Below are positions 1 to 8,470 of a stretch of DNA of 15,333 bases, in pieces. The stretch is from Paraglomus occultum. Taxonomy: Eukaryota; Glomeromycota; Glomeromycetes; Paraglomerales; Paraglomeraceae. The notes below the pieces were generated by a model. That model saw only the letters and a program-made list of their open reading frames with translations, made no database searches and was not told the DNA's origin. Both the position numbers and the translations under genes were made by a program. The stretch is from assembly GCA_910592205.1 (NCBI GenBank), contig CAJVPJ010000867.1:1-15333 (forward strand), read 5' to 3'. The number at the start of each line of letters is the position of its first letter. The stretch's first letter is position 1.

Positions 1-129
1 CATGCTTCATCAGTTGAACATTATGGTGTAATGAATGACAGACCAAATACTCCAGCACCTAAACAAGAAAATAGTGAAGTAGAGGATATCATCGATTTGT
101 ATAGAGAAATTTCTGATGATGATAACTAA
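1..129 (+). CDS. 3' end of a truncated gene; possible tyrosine recombinase C-terminus
   Basis: The first 42 codons of frame 1 are open and end at TAA (127-129). The peptide starts HASSVEHYGVMNDR and ends in an acidic tail (EVEDIIDLYREISDDDN), which reads like a genuine protein C-terminus. The pattern H-x-S-S-V-E-H-Y followed by a polar acidic tail resembles the end of the tyrosine recombinase-like proteins abundant in Glomeromycotina, where a His and a catalytic Tyr lie close to the C-terminus. That assignment is a recollection of the family and is weak; the rest of the gene lies outside the window, and the piece could be a terminal exon or part of a decayed element. A fragment resembling the middle of the same family occurs at the other window edge. 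Confidence 0.45.
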   Translation, partial: HASSVEHYGVMNDRPNTPAPKQENSEVEDIIDLYREISDDDN

Positions 130-460
130 TCACGCTTCTTCACTTTTACCATATCCGCAGTATAATCTTTATCACTATTAGACGATTCAGAGTCGGACCC
201 AGATGAAGATGCTGTATCAATTAAAAATCTCTTTTTCTTTTAGCCACACATGGGATGTGTTGCCGAATATTATCTGAGTTTGTTATCGAGTTTATAATAT
301 CTTGCTGAATCTCGGGTTTTACTATCTCCAGTAATCGGTGAAGGGAGATCCAGATTTTTTTACCCGATACTTGTTTAACAATACTGGATACCACCCCATA
401 ATTCTGATCCTTGACCCACAAATGATTGGATGTATCGTCGGATATAATTGGCCACGACTA
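126..460 (-). pseudogene. Frameshifted minus-strand coding relic, unknown family
   Basis: On the minus strand an open frame runs from about 460 to a stop at 221. It reads like coding sequence: a segment with LHRLLEIVKPEIQQDII is followed by a basic stretch, VAKRKRDF. Immediately past the stop, a second frame continues to 126 with a serine- and aspartate-rich tail (SSSGSDSESSNSDKD) and a basic end (MVKVKKRD). The switch falls in a homopolymer at about 224-228 and would be explained by loss of a single base, either a real mutation or a sequencing error. No ATG starts the segment, so it is a terminal exon or a remnant. Its TAG (126-128) overlaps the TAA of the plus-strand tail at 127-129. I do not recognise the family. 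Confidence 0.35.
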
Positions 461-540
461 CTATCTAACATACATTATATCGCATGTGGTCTGATATACA
501 AATGCGCCACCTTGGTGTGTGTCATAAAAAGCAAAATGCA

Positions 541-613
541 CGTCACTTGAGCGTAGTCTAAAATGCAAAATGCACATCATACTGGCGTATATCTCAGCGG
601 TTCTCAAGTGACG
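541..613. repeat. 11-bp perfect inverted repeat with 51-bp spacer
   Basis: CGTCACTTGAG at 541-551 is the exact reverse complement of CTCAAGTGACG at 603-613. Just outside and inside the left arm, GCAAAATGCA occurs twice as a direct repeat (531-540 and 565-574). No coding sequence is seen here. Confidence 0.6.
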
Positions 614-648
614 ATACAAATGCAACCTATATAGCACCGTCTTATCTT

Positions 649-708
649 TGTGTCGTCATCCATTTTTCTTGACACGTTGATGTGTGTCGTCATCCATTTT
701 CTTGACAC
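649..708. repeat. Two-copy direct repeat, 26-27 bp units
   Basis: Copy 1 (649-675) and copy 2 (683-708) both read TGTGTCGTCATCC followed by a T-run and CTTGACAC; they differ by one T in the run. A shorter, diverged copy of the first half (TGTCGTATCCATTTTT) lies at 782-797. Confidence 0.75.
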
Positions 709-737
709 ATTACCTGAAACTATAATAGTCTAATCTA

Positions 738-771
738 AGTCGTTTTTTGTTTATATAAACAAAAAACGACT
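738..771. repeat. 34-bp perfect palindrome
   Basis: The arms are 17 bp each with no spacer: AGTCGTTTTTTGTTTAT at 738-754 is followed directly by its reverse complement at 755-771. I checked every base pair; symmetry breaks at 737/772. Such a sequence can extrude as a cruciform, may be two fused terminal inverted repeats of a miniature transposon, or may be a binding site for a dimeric protein. No gene is next to it. Confidence 0.85.
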
Positions 772-978
772 AATGCGATTATGTCGTATCCATTTTTGAG
801 GCAAAGTTACTGTTTATTTTGCTAATCTGTTAGTGTTGGCTTAATTAATTTCAACAGATTCTCAAATAAATACTTTATACCCCACTCTTATCTTGTGGTA
901 GGGTTCTGCATGCAGAGACGGGAGGAATGGTAAAATTTACACCAATTCAGCAACGACCATGCTCAAGATCGCAATCTT

Positions 979-1059
979 ATTGGTTAAGCATTGCATATTT
1001 ATTGCATATTATCAAAATGGATGGATCACGTGCCAACGTCTTTGCTGATGGTGACGTCA
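979..1059. promoter_or_regulatory. Cluster of palindromic transcription-factor-type sites
   Basis: Within 80 bases there is a CCAAT box on the minus strand (979-983), a CACGTG E-box (1027-1032, bHLH-type site) and a perfect TGACGTCA (1052-1059, CRE/bZIP-type site). These are known eukaryotic binding motifs. Whether they act here is unknown, because no clear gene start follows within a few hundred bases. Confidence 0.3.
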
Positions 1060-1235
1060 GTGTGAACGCTCGAAAAATGTATGTCGCGATGCATTCCAAC
1101 GTGTAAATCGTTAAAATGGATGGCAGCCGCTGTTGGTTGCAATGTTCACACCTTTTTCCAGGTAAAAAGTTTTTTTTAAAGTACTATTTTCCCCCTAAAT
1201 AGCTAGAAACCAACTCTTTTCGAAAATAAATTGGT

Positions 1236-1700
1236 TTGGCTTCTTATCCTGAGAAGATGACAAGCCGTCGTCAACTAACCGTTTTTGAATCTGGAATTAG
1301 TGTCAGATCAGACTTACTAAAAGTGTCTGAACTATTTAGCAGCATGTTATTAATAGTTTATGTGAAAAAACTTTACAAATATTACAGCTCTTGGAGACCA
1401 ACACTTTGTCTGTTTGGAAAGAGTGCATTATGCGTCAAATCATAATATTCTCATGAAAAAATTACTCTTCTTACATAAACACGGTTACATTGGCTACAGG
1501 ACAAAGAAAACTATTATCTGGTTAAAAGACAACTAAAATTATGTCAGACATGCAAGTCCTGGAATGAAGATATCTTGTTCTTGATCTTTTTTCCTTCAGT
1601 TACTTTTGAACCATCAACTAAATCACTCTTGACTTTTCTTTGATAAATCAAGTGGGTTTTCTGTCAATTTTGCAGAAATTGGAGAAAACATTCTATCTTG
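1236..1700 (+). pseudogene. Decayed Tc1/mariner-type transposase
   Basis: Three plus-strand frames together give the N-terminal third of a Tc1-like transposase in the right order and spacing. Near 1257-1300, RRQLTVFESGI resembles the first helix-turn-helix entry of the family. Near 1465-1520, LHKHGYIGYRTKKTII resembles the segment just before the catalytic core. After a frame change near 1520, VKRQLKLCQTCKSWNEDI (1521-1574) resembles the stretch that directly precedes the first catalytic Asp. From the first to the last of these is about 88 residues, as expected for Tc1. Beyond, IFFPSVTFEPS sits where a Ser-Asp-Glu-Ser core would be, so the first catalytic Asp is missing. Several stops and frame changes make it dead. 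Terminal repeats were not identified. Confidence 0.5.
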
Positions 1701-3061
1701 CCTGGCTTCCACATGAGTAGTTTGAGTGCACCTGATTTAAGATTTCATTGATTTCACTCACAACATTTTTACAAAATGGTTAAGGTTGTATTAACTTTGA
1801 GTGGGAAGATTACAGTGATTATTAAATATATTGTCACCAGCCCACCCAGTGGTTTTATATTGGTTGGCTCACTTACCATAAGCACCGGGTTGTTCTACGA
1901 TAACGTGAATGTGTTTTTTGGGCGGGGTTGAAAAACACGAGAATAAGCACCGACATGTATACCCCCCTCTTCGTACGCGATATCCTGCGGCAAGTTTGAA
2001 CTCCAATTTTGATTTATACTCGGGTAGTTATGGCACATGTATATCCTTGTGTCTTGTACCCTCTTCTCACTTGCCAATAAAAACAGCGAATTAAGATTTA
2101 ACACTAAAATGCACAAACTTTATTTGATAAAAACGACAGAAATCTGATTATTCCCAAATATTATCATCTCGCAATTCATAATCAAAAACATATTGTCATC
2201 ATTTTAACTGAGGCTGGCAAAGTATTTTATCCTTTTTGTGTCAAGACATTCTGATGCAAGATCTGATTCCGGAACATGATATCTTTAGTTTAAGTACATT
2301 GATGTAATGTTAGTATGCATTTATAAATATCTAAACATGGACAGTTTAGAACTTGTTATTATTATCAAACTAGTACATTGCTATTGACTTTACTCATTAC
2401 TGTTAAATGATGAAATTATATATAGCAATATCTGTATTTGAAAAATGTAAACATATTACTTGAGTAACGAATTTCGAATTATTTCATTTGAAAAATAATG
2501 GCCAGCAATACTTTTAACGTAAACTTGCGAAAAGTATGGCATCGTCTCCACTATAGTCTAACAATAATTTGTTAAAAATGTAGTAAGCCAGGACTTTTGA
2601 TTACAAGCGATATAAAATTTACTAAACCCACACTTGGACGCGAACGTCTAGAATGGAAAGAAGAAATTTGATATTTTTTATTCCATAGTCTACCCAGGAT
2701 ACTTATGGGAAGGACCGCAAATCTTTACCAACGAACTACTTATCATTGTGGTTCAAAATTAATAAGTGTAGAGAAATCCCTACGATGCGTAATACTATAT
2801 TTATAATGTTTCGAGTGGTATGAGTTTTACAGGATGATTTGATTACGTAAATCTGTCGACTTTTGTAGATTTATTACCTGTGCAACTACGGCGCGATTGG
2901 TTTTGAGCGCTGACAGCCATAATTAATCATAAGCTCTTATCGTTTCTAAACATGTTCGAAAAAAAGTTCGTGGACGTACTACATTGGCATGTGAAATCAG
3001 AGATCCTCTGCGTATCAAAACTAACTTGAATGAATGCCATGATAATAATTACATTGTCGTT
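1701..3061. other. Gene-poor AT-rich stretch
   Basis: Nothing here reads as a confident gene. At 1878-1952 a hairpin (GTGTTTTT 1911-1918 with AAAAACAC 1931-1938) is flanked by the direct repeat ATAAGCACCG (1878-1887, 1943-1952). On the minus strand a 26-residue coding-like tail ending ECLDTKRIKYFASLS runs to about 2207, with an AATAAA at 2124-2119 below it, but nothing upstream supports a gene. A nested inverted repeat lies at 2829-2881 (ACAGG/CCTGT outside TAAATCT/AGATTTA). Confidence 0.4.
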
Positions 3062-3067
3062 TTTATT
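3062..3067 (-). terminator. Poly(A) signal AATAAA for the minus-strand F-box gene
   Basis: TTTATT on the plus strand reads AATAAA on the minus strand, 39 nt downstream of the stop codon. Confidence 0.5.
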
Positions 3068-3105
3068 AAGATTATACATCATTGTTATTTCAAAATTGGA
3101 CTATA

Positions 3106-4038
3106 CTAAATATTTAATTTACGTTCGCCTGTTTCGCTAGCGTGTTGTTTATCATTCGCCAAGAAAGTAATCCTTTGATGTTTGACTACTTTTGACATGA
3201 AAGCTTCTAGAATTTCGAAATCGCCATCTCTTACGTTAAAACATCTATCAAACATTAACTCTTTCATGTATGCAAAATGACCAACCCACGAAAGCAATGG
3301 ATACGTATTAAAACTGCAGAATCCAAAGCTTATTTTTACTAAAGTTTGTAACTGCGTCTCTAATGCCGCTATAATTTTATCTATATCCACATCACCCTGC
3401 CACACTTCGAACTCTTTCAATCCTGCCTTTTGGACTAATATCACATTTGCTATTAGCCGTGCATTATTTTTCATTGATTCCGGATCGCAAATCGTGAATT
3501 CGACCGTGAAGGAATTAAGAGACTTTTGATGTTGTGAGATTAGCGAGAGAATGTTGGCAGCCATGGCAGGCGGATGGTAGAGCGAGAGTTCAAGGTGTAA
3601 TCTCCGGAGATGTGTGCATCGTTGAGCGAATGTTCGCATTAGACTTAACCAAATCACTCGAACCGTGTCTTGATAGTTGAATCCGGCTGTATTTTGGAAC
3701 CAGACAGATACGGCATAATATACGAAACTATCATCTAGATCTTCGAGATAGGATGGATAGTCGAATAAAGGCGCTATGGAAATAAGCGGGAATATCTTGT
3801 GTTCGGCCAAGGTTATCTTGTCAGAGTCTGATAAACAAGAGAGATAGACTGATATTAGATGCGGATACACTATCCAGGCTCTATCTCGTAGTAGTTCAAA
3901 TGGCCTTCGCCAGAGGACTTGTACAGCTATCCTGCAAATTTGACGGTCTAAAAGTAGACAAGAATGCAATGTTCTGTATTCATTGTCCAGCTGTTCTAGT
4001 ATGTTTATCATTATATCTGTGTGAAGTTTTGGAGACAT
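3106..4038 (-). CDS. F-box/leucine-rich protein
   Basis: Single-exon gene of 310 residues starting at the ATG at 4038. The frame stays open further upstream only to a TTG, not an ATG. The N-terminus (residues 1-47, LHTDIMINILEQL, then LHSCLLLDRQICRIAVQVLW and RPF) is the fungal F-box pattern; in this family the F-box binds Skp1 and recruits substrates to an SCF ubiquitin ligase. The rest (about 50-300) has irregular leucine-rich segments such as LRRLHLELSLY, LKEFEVWQG and LVKISFGFCSF, expected to form a substrate-binding leucine-rich surface. YPSYLEDLDDS (94-104) and YPLLSWVGHF recur in the F-box protein at 8454-9311, so the two are paralogs. An AATAAA lies on this strand at 3067-3062, 39 nt past the stop. 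The substrate is unknown. Confidence 0.85.
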   Translation of the reverse strand: MSPKLHTDIMINILEQLDNEYRTLHSCLLLDRQICRIAVQVLWRRPFELLRDRAWIVYPHLISVYLSCLSDSDKITLAEHKIFPLISIAPLFDYPSYLEDLDDSFVYYAVSVWFQNTAGFNYQDTVRVIWLSLMRTFAQRCTHLRRLHLELSLYHPPAMAANILSLISQHQKSLNSFTVEFTICDPESMKNNARLIANVILVQKAGLKEFEVWQGDVDIDKIIAALETQLQTLVKISFGFCSFNTYPLLSWVGHFAYMKELMFDRCFNVRDGDFEILEAFMSKVVKHQRITFLANDKQHASETGERKLNI

Positions 4039-4957
4039 TTCTGTATATTTAAAAACGGTGGAGGGGCAACCGGGCCTATAGTTTCTTTTTCGAGAGAAAT
4101 TGTTAACACTAAATCCACATCCCAAATGAACCCTTTTATGAGCGTGATTTTATTCAGTTTGTTGGATAGAAAATGTAGCAGCAGCATCGCAACCTTCCTT
4201 GTTGACTCACTCGGATGTTCTGCAATGTTATCGTTATGGACATGATATTAGGAGTATCACTATTACAATATTCGTGTTACGGTTGTCCCACCGCGTGAAA
4301 TGATGTTAATGGACAAAAAAGGTGTCTTATTCGCCTAAGGTGGTATGACAATATACAGTACATGATCGCCTTCGCCACACGTTTCAAATGCACGCTTTAT
4401 TATTATGTTACTTGTTCGTTTAATTAAAGCTATAAACTGTTTCAATGTTGATATATGATGAAAGTGGGCTTAATTTGAGTCTCTCTCTTTTTCTAAAGGG
4501 AATGTGACTCACGTTCACAAAAAGTTTTTTGACGATCAACTCGTAGATGCCAGTTCTCGTAATCTACACGTGCAAGTAATTTTGTCAATTATGAAGTCTT
4601 ATTATTATGATTTGCTAGATGCCTGGTATCAGTGATCAATGCAAATAAATGTGTGATTAAAGTAAATTAACAAACTATCACGTATACACATATAAATGTA
4701 TACCGCGCTTGGTTATATTTGTTCGTATCTCTGTGCGAAATAACGTTCGATTTGCTCATGCCCAAACTGTCACAATAATGCGCTCAACTTCGATATCCCG
4801 AACTGCACATAGATCATACCCCCACTTTCAAGATACTTGAGTGACGTGTTTGATTATCCGCCATGTTACCAAAACCAATGCACGCACTTTTAAAATGAGT
4901 TTCGAATGATGGCGGTTTGTATTCTCGGGCTTTAATCTATAGAAAAGGAGAAGCGAA

Positions 4958-5158
4958 TTAAGTAGAAAAACATAACCAAGACAAACTCATAAAACTGGAC
5001 ACGAGAATTACCGTAATGTACGATGTAATAATTTCTATAACATCTTGTAGTAAGCAAGTGTCCTGACGTCTGAAGCTATTATTAGGCTCCAAACCGATCA
5101 TTTGTACTTTTGCGTAGACTTTAGCACTACCTGAATCTACGATATCATCACGTAGCAA
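4958..5158 (-). other. Coding-like fragment, unknown
   Basis: A 66-residue open frame without an ATG at its upper end. Its first 48 residues (containing LLRDDIVDSGSAKVYAKV and IGLEPNNSFRRQD) have a normal protein composition; the last 17 are hydrophobic and look like read-through. It could be an exon or a remnant. In DNA this AT-rich an open frame of this length can occur by chance. No family recognised. Confidence 0.2.
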
Positions 5159-5201
5159 TTGCAGTTACCAATTTACTGATGTTCCACATGACATCACCAT
5201 G

Positions 5202-5254
5202 CATACCGAAGGGTAAATATTGAATGACATACCGAAGGGTAAATATTGAAATGA
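5202..5254. repeat. 26-bp tandem duplication
   Basis: CATACCGAAGGGTAAATATT plus GAATGA (5202-5227) is followed at once by a second copy (5228-5254) that is identical except for one extra A before the final ATGA. Confidence 0.85.
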
Positions 5255-5503
5255 GTTTCAACAAATACAAATGCCAAACAAATATAATTCTCTATACTTA
5301 ATTCAAATGAATGTAATTACGAAATTGGGGAGAAAAGTTTAAACGATTATAAATACATGTCAATCAGCCTATAGAACATATTGATACGCGAAATACAATA
5401 ATTGTATAATACTGTTTGACAAGTTTGCTTTTCTAGATTTTTACAAAATAACGAGTTATTTATACTAAGTACTCGTTTTTGCATCTAAACTTATTAATAA
5501 TTA

Positions 5504-5581
5504 TTTGTTTTCAAACGTTATTGCTTGTTTTTTCTTATAGCCGCTATTTTACAACAAATTGCGATAAGTTTTGAAAACAAA
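5504..5581. repeat. Imperfect inverted repeat, 21-bp arms
   Basis: The left arm at 5504-5524 (TTTGTTTTCAAA core) matches the reverse complement of 5561-5581 at 18 of 21 positions, with the first 12 bases identical. The 36-bp spacer is unremarkable. It could be a small fold-back element or the decayed ends of a miniature transposon. Confidence 0.6.
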
Positions 5582-6137
5582 AGAAAAAAACAAAGGAGAG
5601 AAGCTTTCTCGCCTTTAAAACATTTTACAAGTTTCAAATAATTTTCACTTATCCTGACCTCTAAAGGGGCATTTGATAATAACATTGCTTATTTCAACAA
5701 TATCTTTTTTTTTGTCTTATTAATTGCATCCTTATATTGAAACTTTGTGTTTGTTAATGTTCTCTTGATTGTTTTCTAAAATCTACATAAATAACGTTAG
5801 ATAAGCACAAAACAGAACGTTACTTTGGAAAAGTCTCTGGCGCCGTAGCCGCGGCGTTTGTTTAACACATAACAGCACTTTCCATGCAAAGAATAAAAGC
5901 CTTGGATTTCCAAAAAAGGCGCAAAAAAAATTGCGGAAAACAAATTATATAAAAAAAAGTTTGGTGTGTTTTGACAGCAAATGTTTTTCTGTATTTGACA
6001 TAAAACGATCGGTGCCCAACATGTTTTATTTAAGAAGTTGATTAAACTGTTGTTCTTTATGCTTTGCGGCGGACAAAACGCTCAGTTGTTTGATTTTTTA
6101 TAAAGTAAATTATTTCACTTCTCTATTTTAGTTTTCA

Positions 6138-6287
6138 TATTCTCGAGTCAACAATCGTAGATCGCTGACCGTGATGACCTGTAAACTGCTTGCGATCTTG
6201 TGTCGATCCAGTAGAGTAACTTTCTGGTGGGATTATTCCGGGGATGCTTATAGTTGTGGTATGCTTGTATCTATCTAAAACGCGTTT
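6138..6287 (-). other. Coding-like C-terminal fragment, unknown
   Basis: Fifty minus-strand codons ending at TGA (6135-6137). The peptide is Ser/Thr/Pro-rich (ISIPGIIPPESYSTGS, then QRSTIVDSRI at the end), unlike the Phe/Ile/Lys/Asn mix that random AT-rich frames give. There is no ATG, so it would be a terminal exon or a relic. The last coding bases (TCGAGTCAACAAT on plus, near 6142) recur at about 7561-7573 without the rest. Confidence 0.2.
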
Positions 6288-6663
6288 TTATTTAAAGCAA
6301 ATATCAATCGTAACGCTATTGGATAAGAAACGGATATTTCTGATTTTTTGTATTCACAATTATCGATTGTTATCAGGGAACTAATCATTAATAATGTATT
6401 TTATAGTATAGTAAGAGTTTTACACAGAAAAAATTCTCGTATTCAATTTCTCGAAAGCTCCTCACCTATTAAAAAAAAAAATATAATCCAACTTAGCGAA
6501 AAGTTGCGCTTTTTATAAGCGACTATTACCTTGAAACGCAGAATGTAAAGAAGAATACGTCATTATTAAATACTTTGTATCGGAGTTATATTTTTCCTTC
6601 TCTTTAAACCTTAATTTTTTATAATATATTAGCAATACTTATTTATTACTATGAGATAAATTG

Positions 6664-7142
6664 GTAATAAAGTTGCATGTGAAATTGTCAAGACCATACT
6701 TTCGTACTTGGTCAGATTGGGATATCTGCGCAACAAATTTTACTGCTTTCGGTATTCCTTAATATTAATGTCCAAGTAGATACCATTGTGAAGAACGATA
6801 TATCAGAGATTCTAAGAATTAACGAAAGATCTATTGCAGAGTTTAAGAATGTTGAATAGTCCAGAAGACCGATTTATTTCGAAGATATATAGCTATGATT
6901 TCGGTCGCAATCGCACCACGTCCAGAAACAGTTGCCCAAAAAATACGGTTTGTTGTACAGTGTTTTGACAAGAATAAGAACGCTGAAATTATAAGTAAAG
7001 AGTGTAAACTGCCCTCTGATGTAAAGGAAGAATTAGATGCAAAGAGTATGTACGAATGTTAAGAGATCCGGAAGATGATATCATATTCGTTGAAATTTCT
7101 ACGGGCCGAAAACAGATTCCAAACCCGAAACAATTGTCATGA
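6664..7142 (+). pseudogene. Multi-frame coding relic of one decayed gene
   Basis: Four consecutive plus-strand blocks, each in a different frame from the last, read as normal protein up to a stop: 6664-6759 (contains YFRTWSDWDICATNFTAFG), 6764-6856 (VQVDTIVKNDISEILRINE), 6856-7059 (RPETVAQKIRFVVQCFDKNK, then ECKLPSDVKEELDAK) and 7062-7139 (DPEDDIIFVEISTGRKQIPN). Each stop is followed within a few bases by the next block, the signature of a single gene broken by small indels. The acidic-then-Lys pattern near the end (DPEDDIIFVEIS) recalls a protein family expanded in Glomeromycotina genomes and possibly nuclease-like, but this is a recollection and weak. No start codon, promoter or intact domain remains. 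Confidence 0.5.
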
Positions 7143-8380
7143 TATAGGAACAAACTAATAATCACATGCAAATATACCTTCTGTTTTCTGATATTTCACC
7201 GTTACTGTAAAAAGCGTATGACCATAATTTGTGTCAAATTATTTATTATAGAAATTTTGGTAGTGAAGCTGTTTGATTTTTCAAAATGTGGAGCGTTGCA
7301 AAAACAATTTAAGCATACCACAGCCAACAATCCATTAATTAATTATATAGTATTGATATTTGTTAATTAAAGAAAGCAAATAGTTAATTGTGTTTTTCGG
7401 AAAAAAAAAATAGTAATAGTGAAAAAAATTGATAAAGTTCTTGGAGTTAGTGTTATGCTTATTTACAAATAGAGTATTTGAATAAACTTGTCACTAAACG
7501 TGTTAAAATTTGTACATCAAGTCTAAAAAACATATAACTCAGTTATAGTTAGAACAATATTCGAGTCAACAATGTATAGAACAGGATTTTTTGATGATAT
7601 TTGTAAGTTATATATGAAGATAATAGTAGCCTTGATAAGATACACTTTATATCATTCATTATAAAATAGGATAAGCACAGCGCGCTCTTACATTTTAGTT
7701 GAAAATTTTGTCAACAGTAATAGTAATGTAGCGGGTATGCTTGAAGAATGTGTCGATTTTTTGTTGTAATGTAAAACTTTGTTGTTAATTACGGTTACCC
7801 GCCAAAGCATATATGCTAGACACAATAAAGAGTTTTGCTAGGACGCATGAGAGGAATATAATATATACTAATGCTAATATTGGGATCGTTATTATTATAA
7901 CGAGAATACGTGAAGTCGTACAATTTACAATCACAGACTACGTATGCGTTTTGGACAAATAGAAAGACTGCAATTTATGAAACCCAATTAACATGCATAG
8001 TATGAAAATCATTGTATGAATGCTTGTTAGGGTATACCGATAATGGTAATTCGGTCATATCACTATATCTAGCGAGTTGAGCGGGACCACATGTATCTTG
8101 ACGACCACACATTAGACCATTGACTATGGGAAGTATGGATTCCAAAGATATAGGTTAAAGGCTAACTGCGTTTATTGGGTATAGTAAAAAGTCGAATCTT
8201 CTTCGCAGTCAGTAGTAGCATTACCGCGTTACTGCCAGAAAGGTTGGGTACCAGTATTATAACGTAACTAAGGATGCAAGCGTATGCAAGAAAGAATATG
8301 GTTCGATCGATCGACAAGATAAGGGATATGCCAACCCAATTATATATAATCACTTGGAAGTAATTCTAATAACGTCATTT
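7143..8380. other. Gene-poor stretch upstream of an F-box gene
   Basis: AT-rich, without a convincing gene. The 12-bp palindrome TCGATCGATCGA is at 8303-8314. A hydrophobic 63-codon minus-strand frame (8162-8353) and a 56-codon plus frame (about 7789-7970) are within chance expectation. One minus-strand fragment at 7975-8154 reads better and is listed separately. Confidence 0.35.
7975..8154 (-). other. Coding-like fragment, unknown
   Basis: Fifty-nine minus-strand codons between two stops. The middle (VNGLMCGRQDTCGPAQLARY, then SDMTELPLSVYPN) has the balanced composition of real protein, including two Cys and a Gly-Pro turn, in a locally less AT-rich patch. There is one internal Met but no clear start, so an exon or a relic are both possible. 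Family not recognised. Confidence 0.22.
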
Positions 8381-8385
8381 AGCAG

Positions 8386-8392
8386 TATATAA
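8386..8392 (+). promoter_or_regulatory. TATA box candidate for the plus-strand F-box gene
   Basis: TATATAA lies 62 nt upstream of the ATG at 8454, a plausible distance for a fungal gene with a short leader. Confidence 0.35.
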
Positions 8393-8443
8393 TGACAATA
8401 ACAACTAAACCTCCTTCATTCGAGTCGCTACAACAACGTTTTA

Positions 8444-8470
8444 ATGCCTGATTATGAATCTTCCAATTGA
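8444..8470 (+). CDS. Overlapping upstream ORF, 8 codons
   Basis: ATG at 8444 opens MPDYESSN and stops at 8468-8470, out of frame with and overlapping the F-box start at 8454. With a purine at -3 it could be read by scanning ribosomes and lower translation of the main frame. This assumes transcription begins upstream of 8444. Confidence 0.3.
   Translation: MPDYESSN

Larger units (their letters stand above)
422..1235. other. Non-coding, repeat-rich stretch
   Basis: No convincing gene. The stretch holds the inverted repeat, the direct repeats and the palindrome listed separately. AAAATGGAT occurs five times: on minus at about 657-666, 691-700 and 787-796, and on plus at 1014-1023 and 1113-1122. 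ATTGCATATT is tandemly repeated at 990-999 and 1001-1010. A 29-codon ORF at 1017-1106 (begins MDGSRANVFADGD) is too short to call, although a GTATGT inside it could be a splice donor. Confidence 0.5.
4039..6663. other. Long gene-poor stretch with scattered coding-like fragments
   Basis: Very AT-rich with many homopolymer runs. 4039-4400 is the upstream region of the minus-strand F-box gene; no clear TATA box is seen. A second CACGTG is at 4567-4572. Two minus-strand fragments (4958-5158 and 6138-6287) read somewhat like protein and are listed separately. A 26-bp tandem duplication (5202-5254) and an imperfect inverted repeat (5504-5581) are also listed. Nothing else is supported. Confidence 0.4.

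Noticed and set aside
1895-2116. Overlapping plus and minus ORFs of 61-73 codons
   Set aside because: Neither has a recognisable feature or flanking exons; a local hairpin and chance explain them.
4039-4125. Extended N-terminus of the minus-strand F-box protein (29 extra residues)
   Set aside because: The extension begins at a TTG, not an ATG, and the F-box starts directly at the ATG at 4038, as is usual for this family.
8297-8320. GGTTCGATCGATC resembling a tRNA T-loop
   Set aside because: No D-arm, anticodon arm or acceptor pairing was found around it.
8162-8353. Hydrophobic minus-strand ORF that could be a membrane protein
   Set aside because: The hydrophobicity follows from T-rich composition; the frame begins at no convincing start and has no neighbours.
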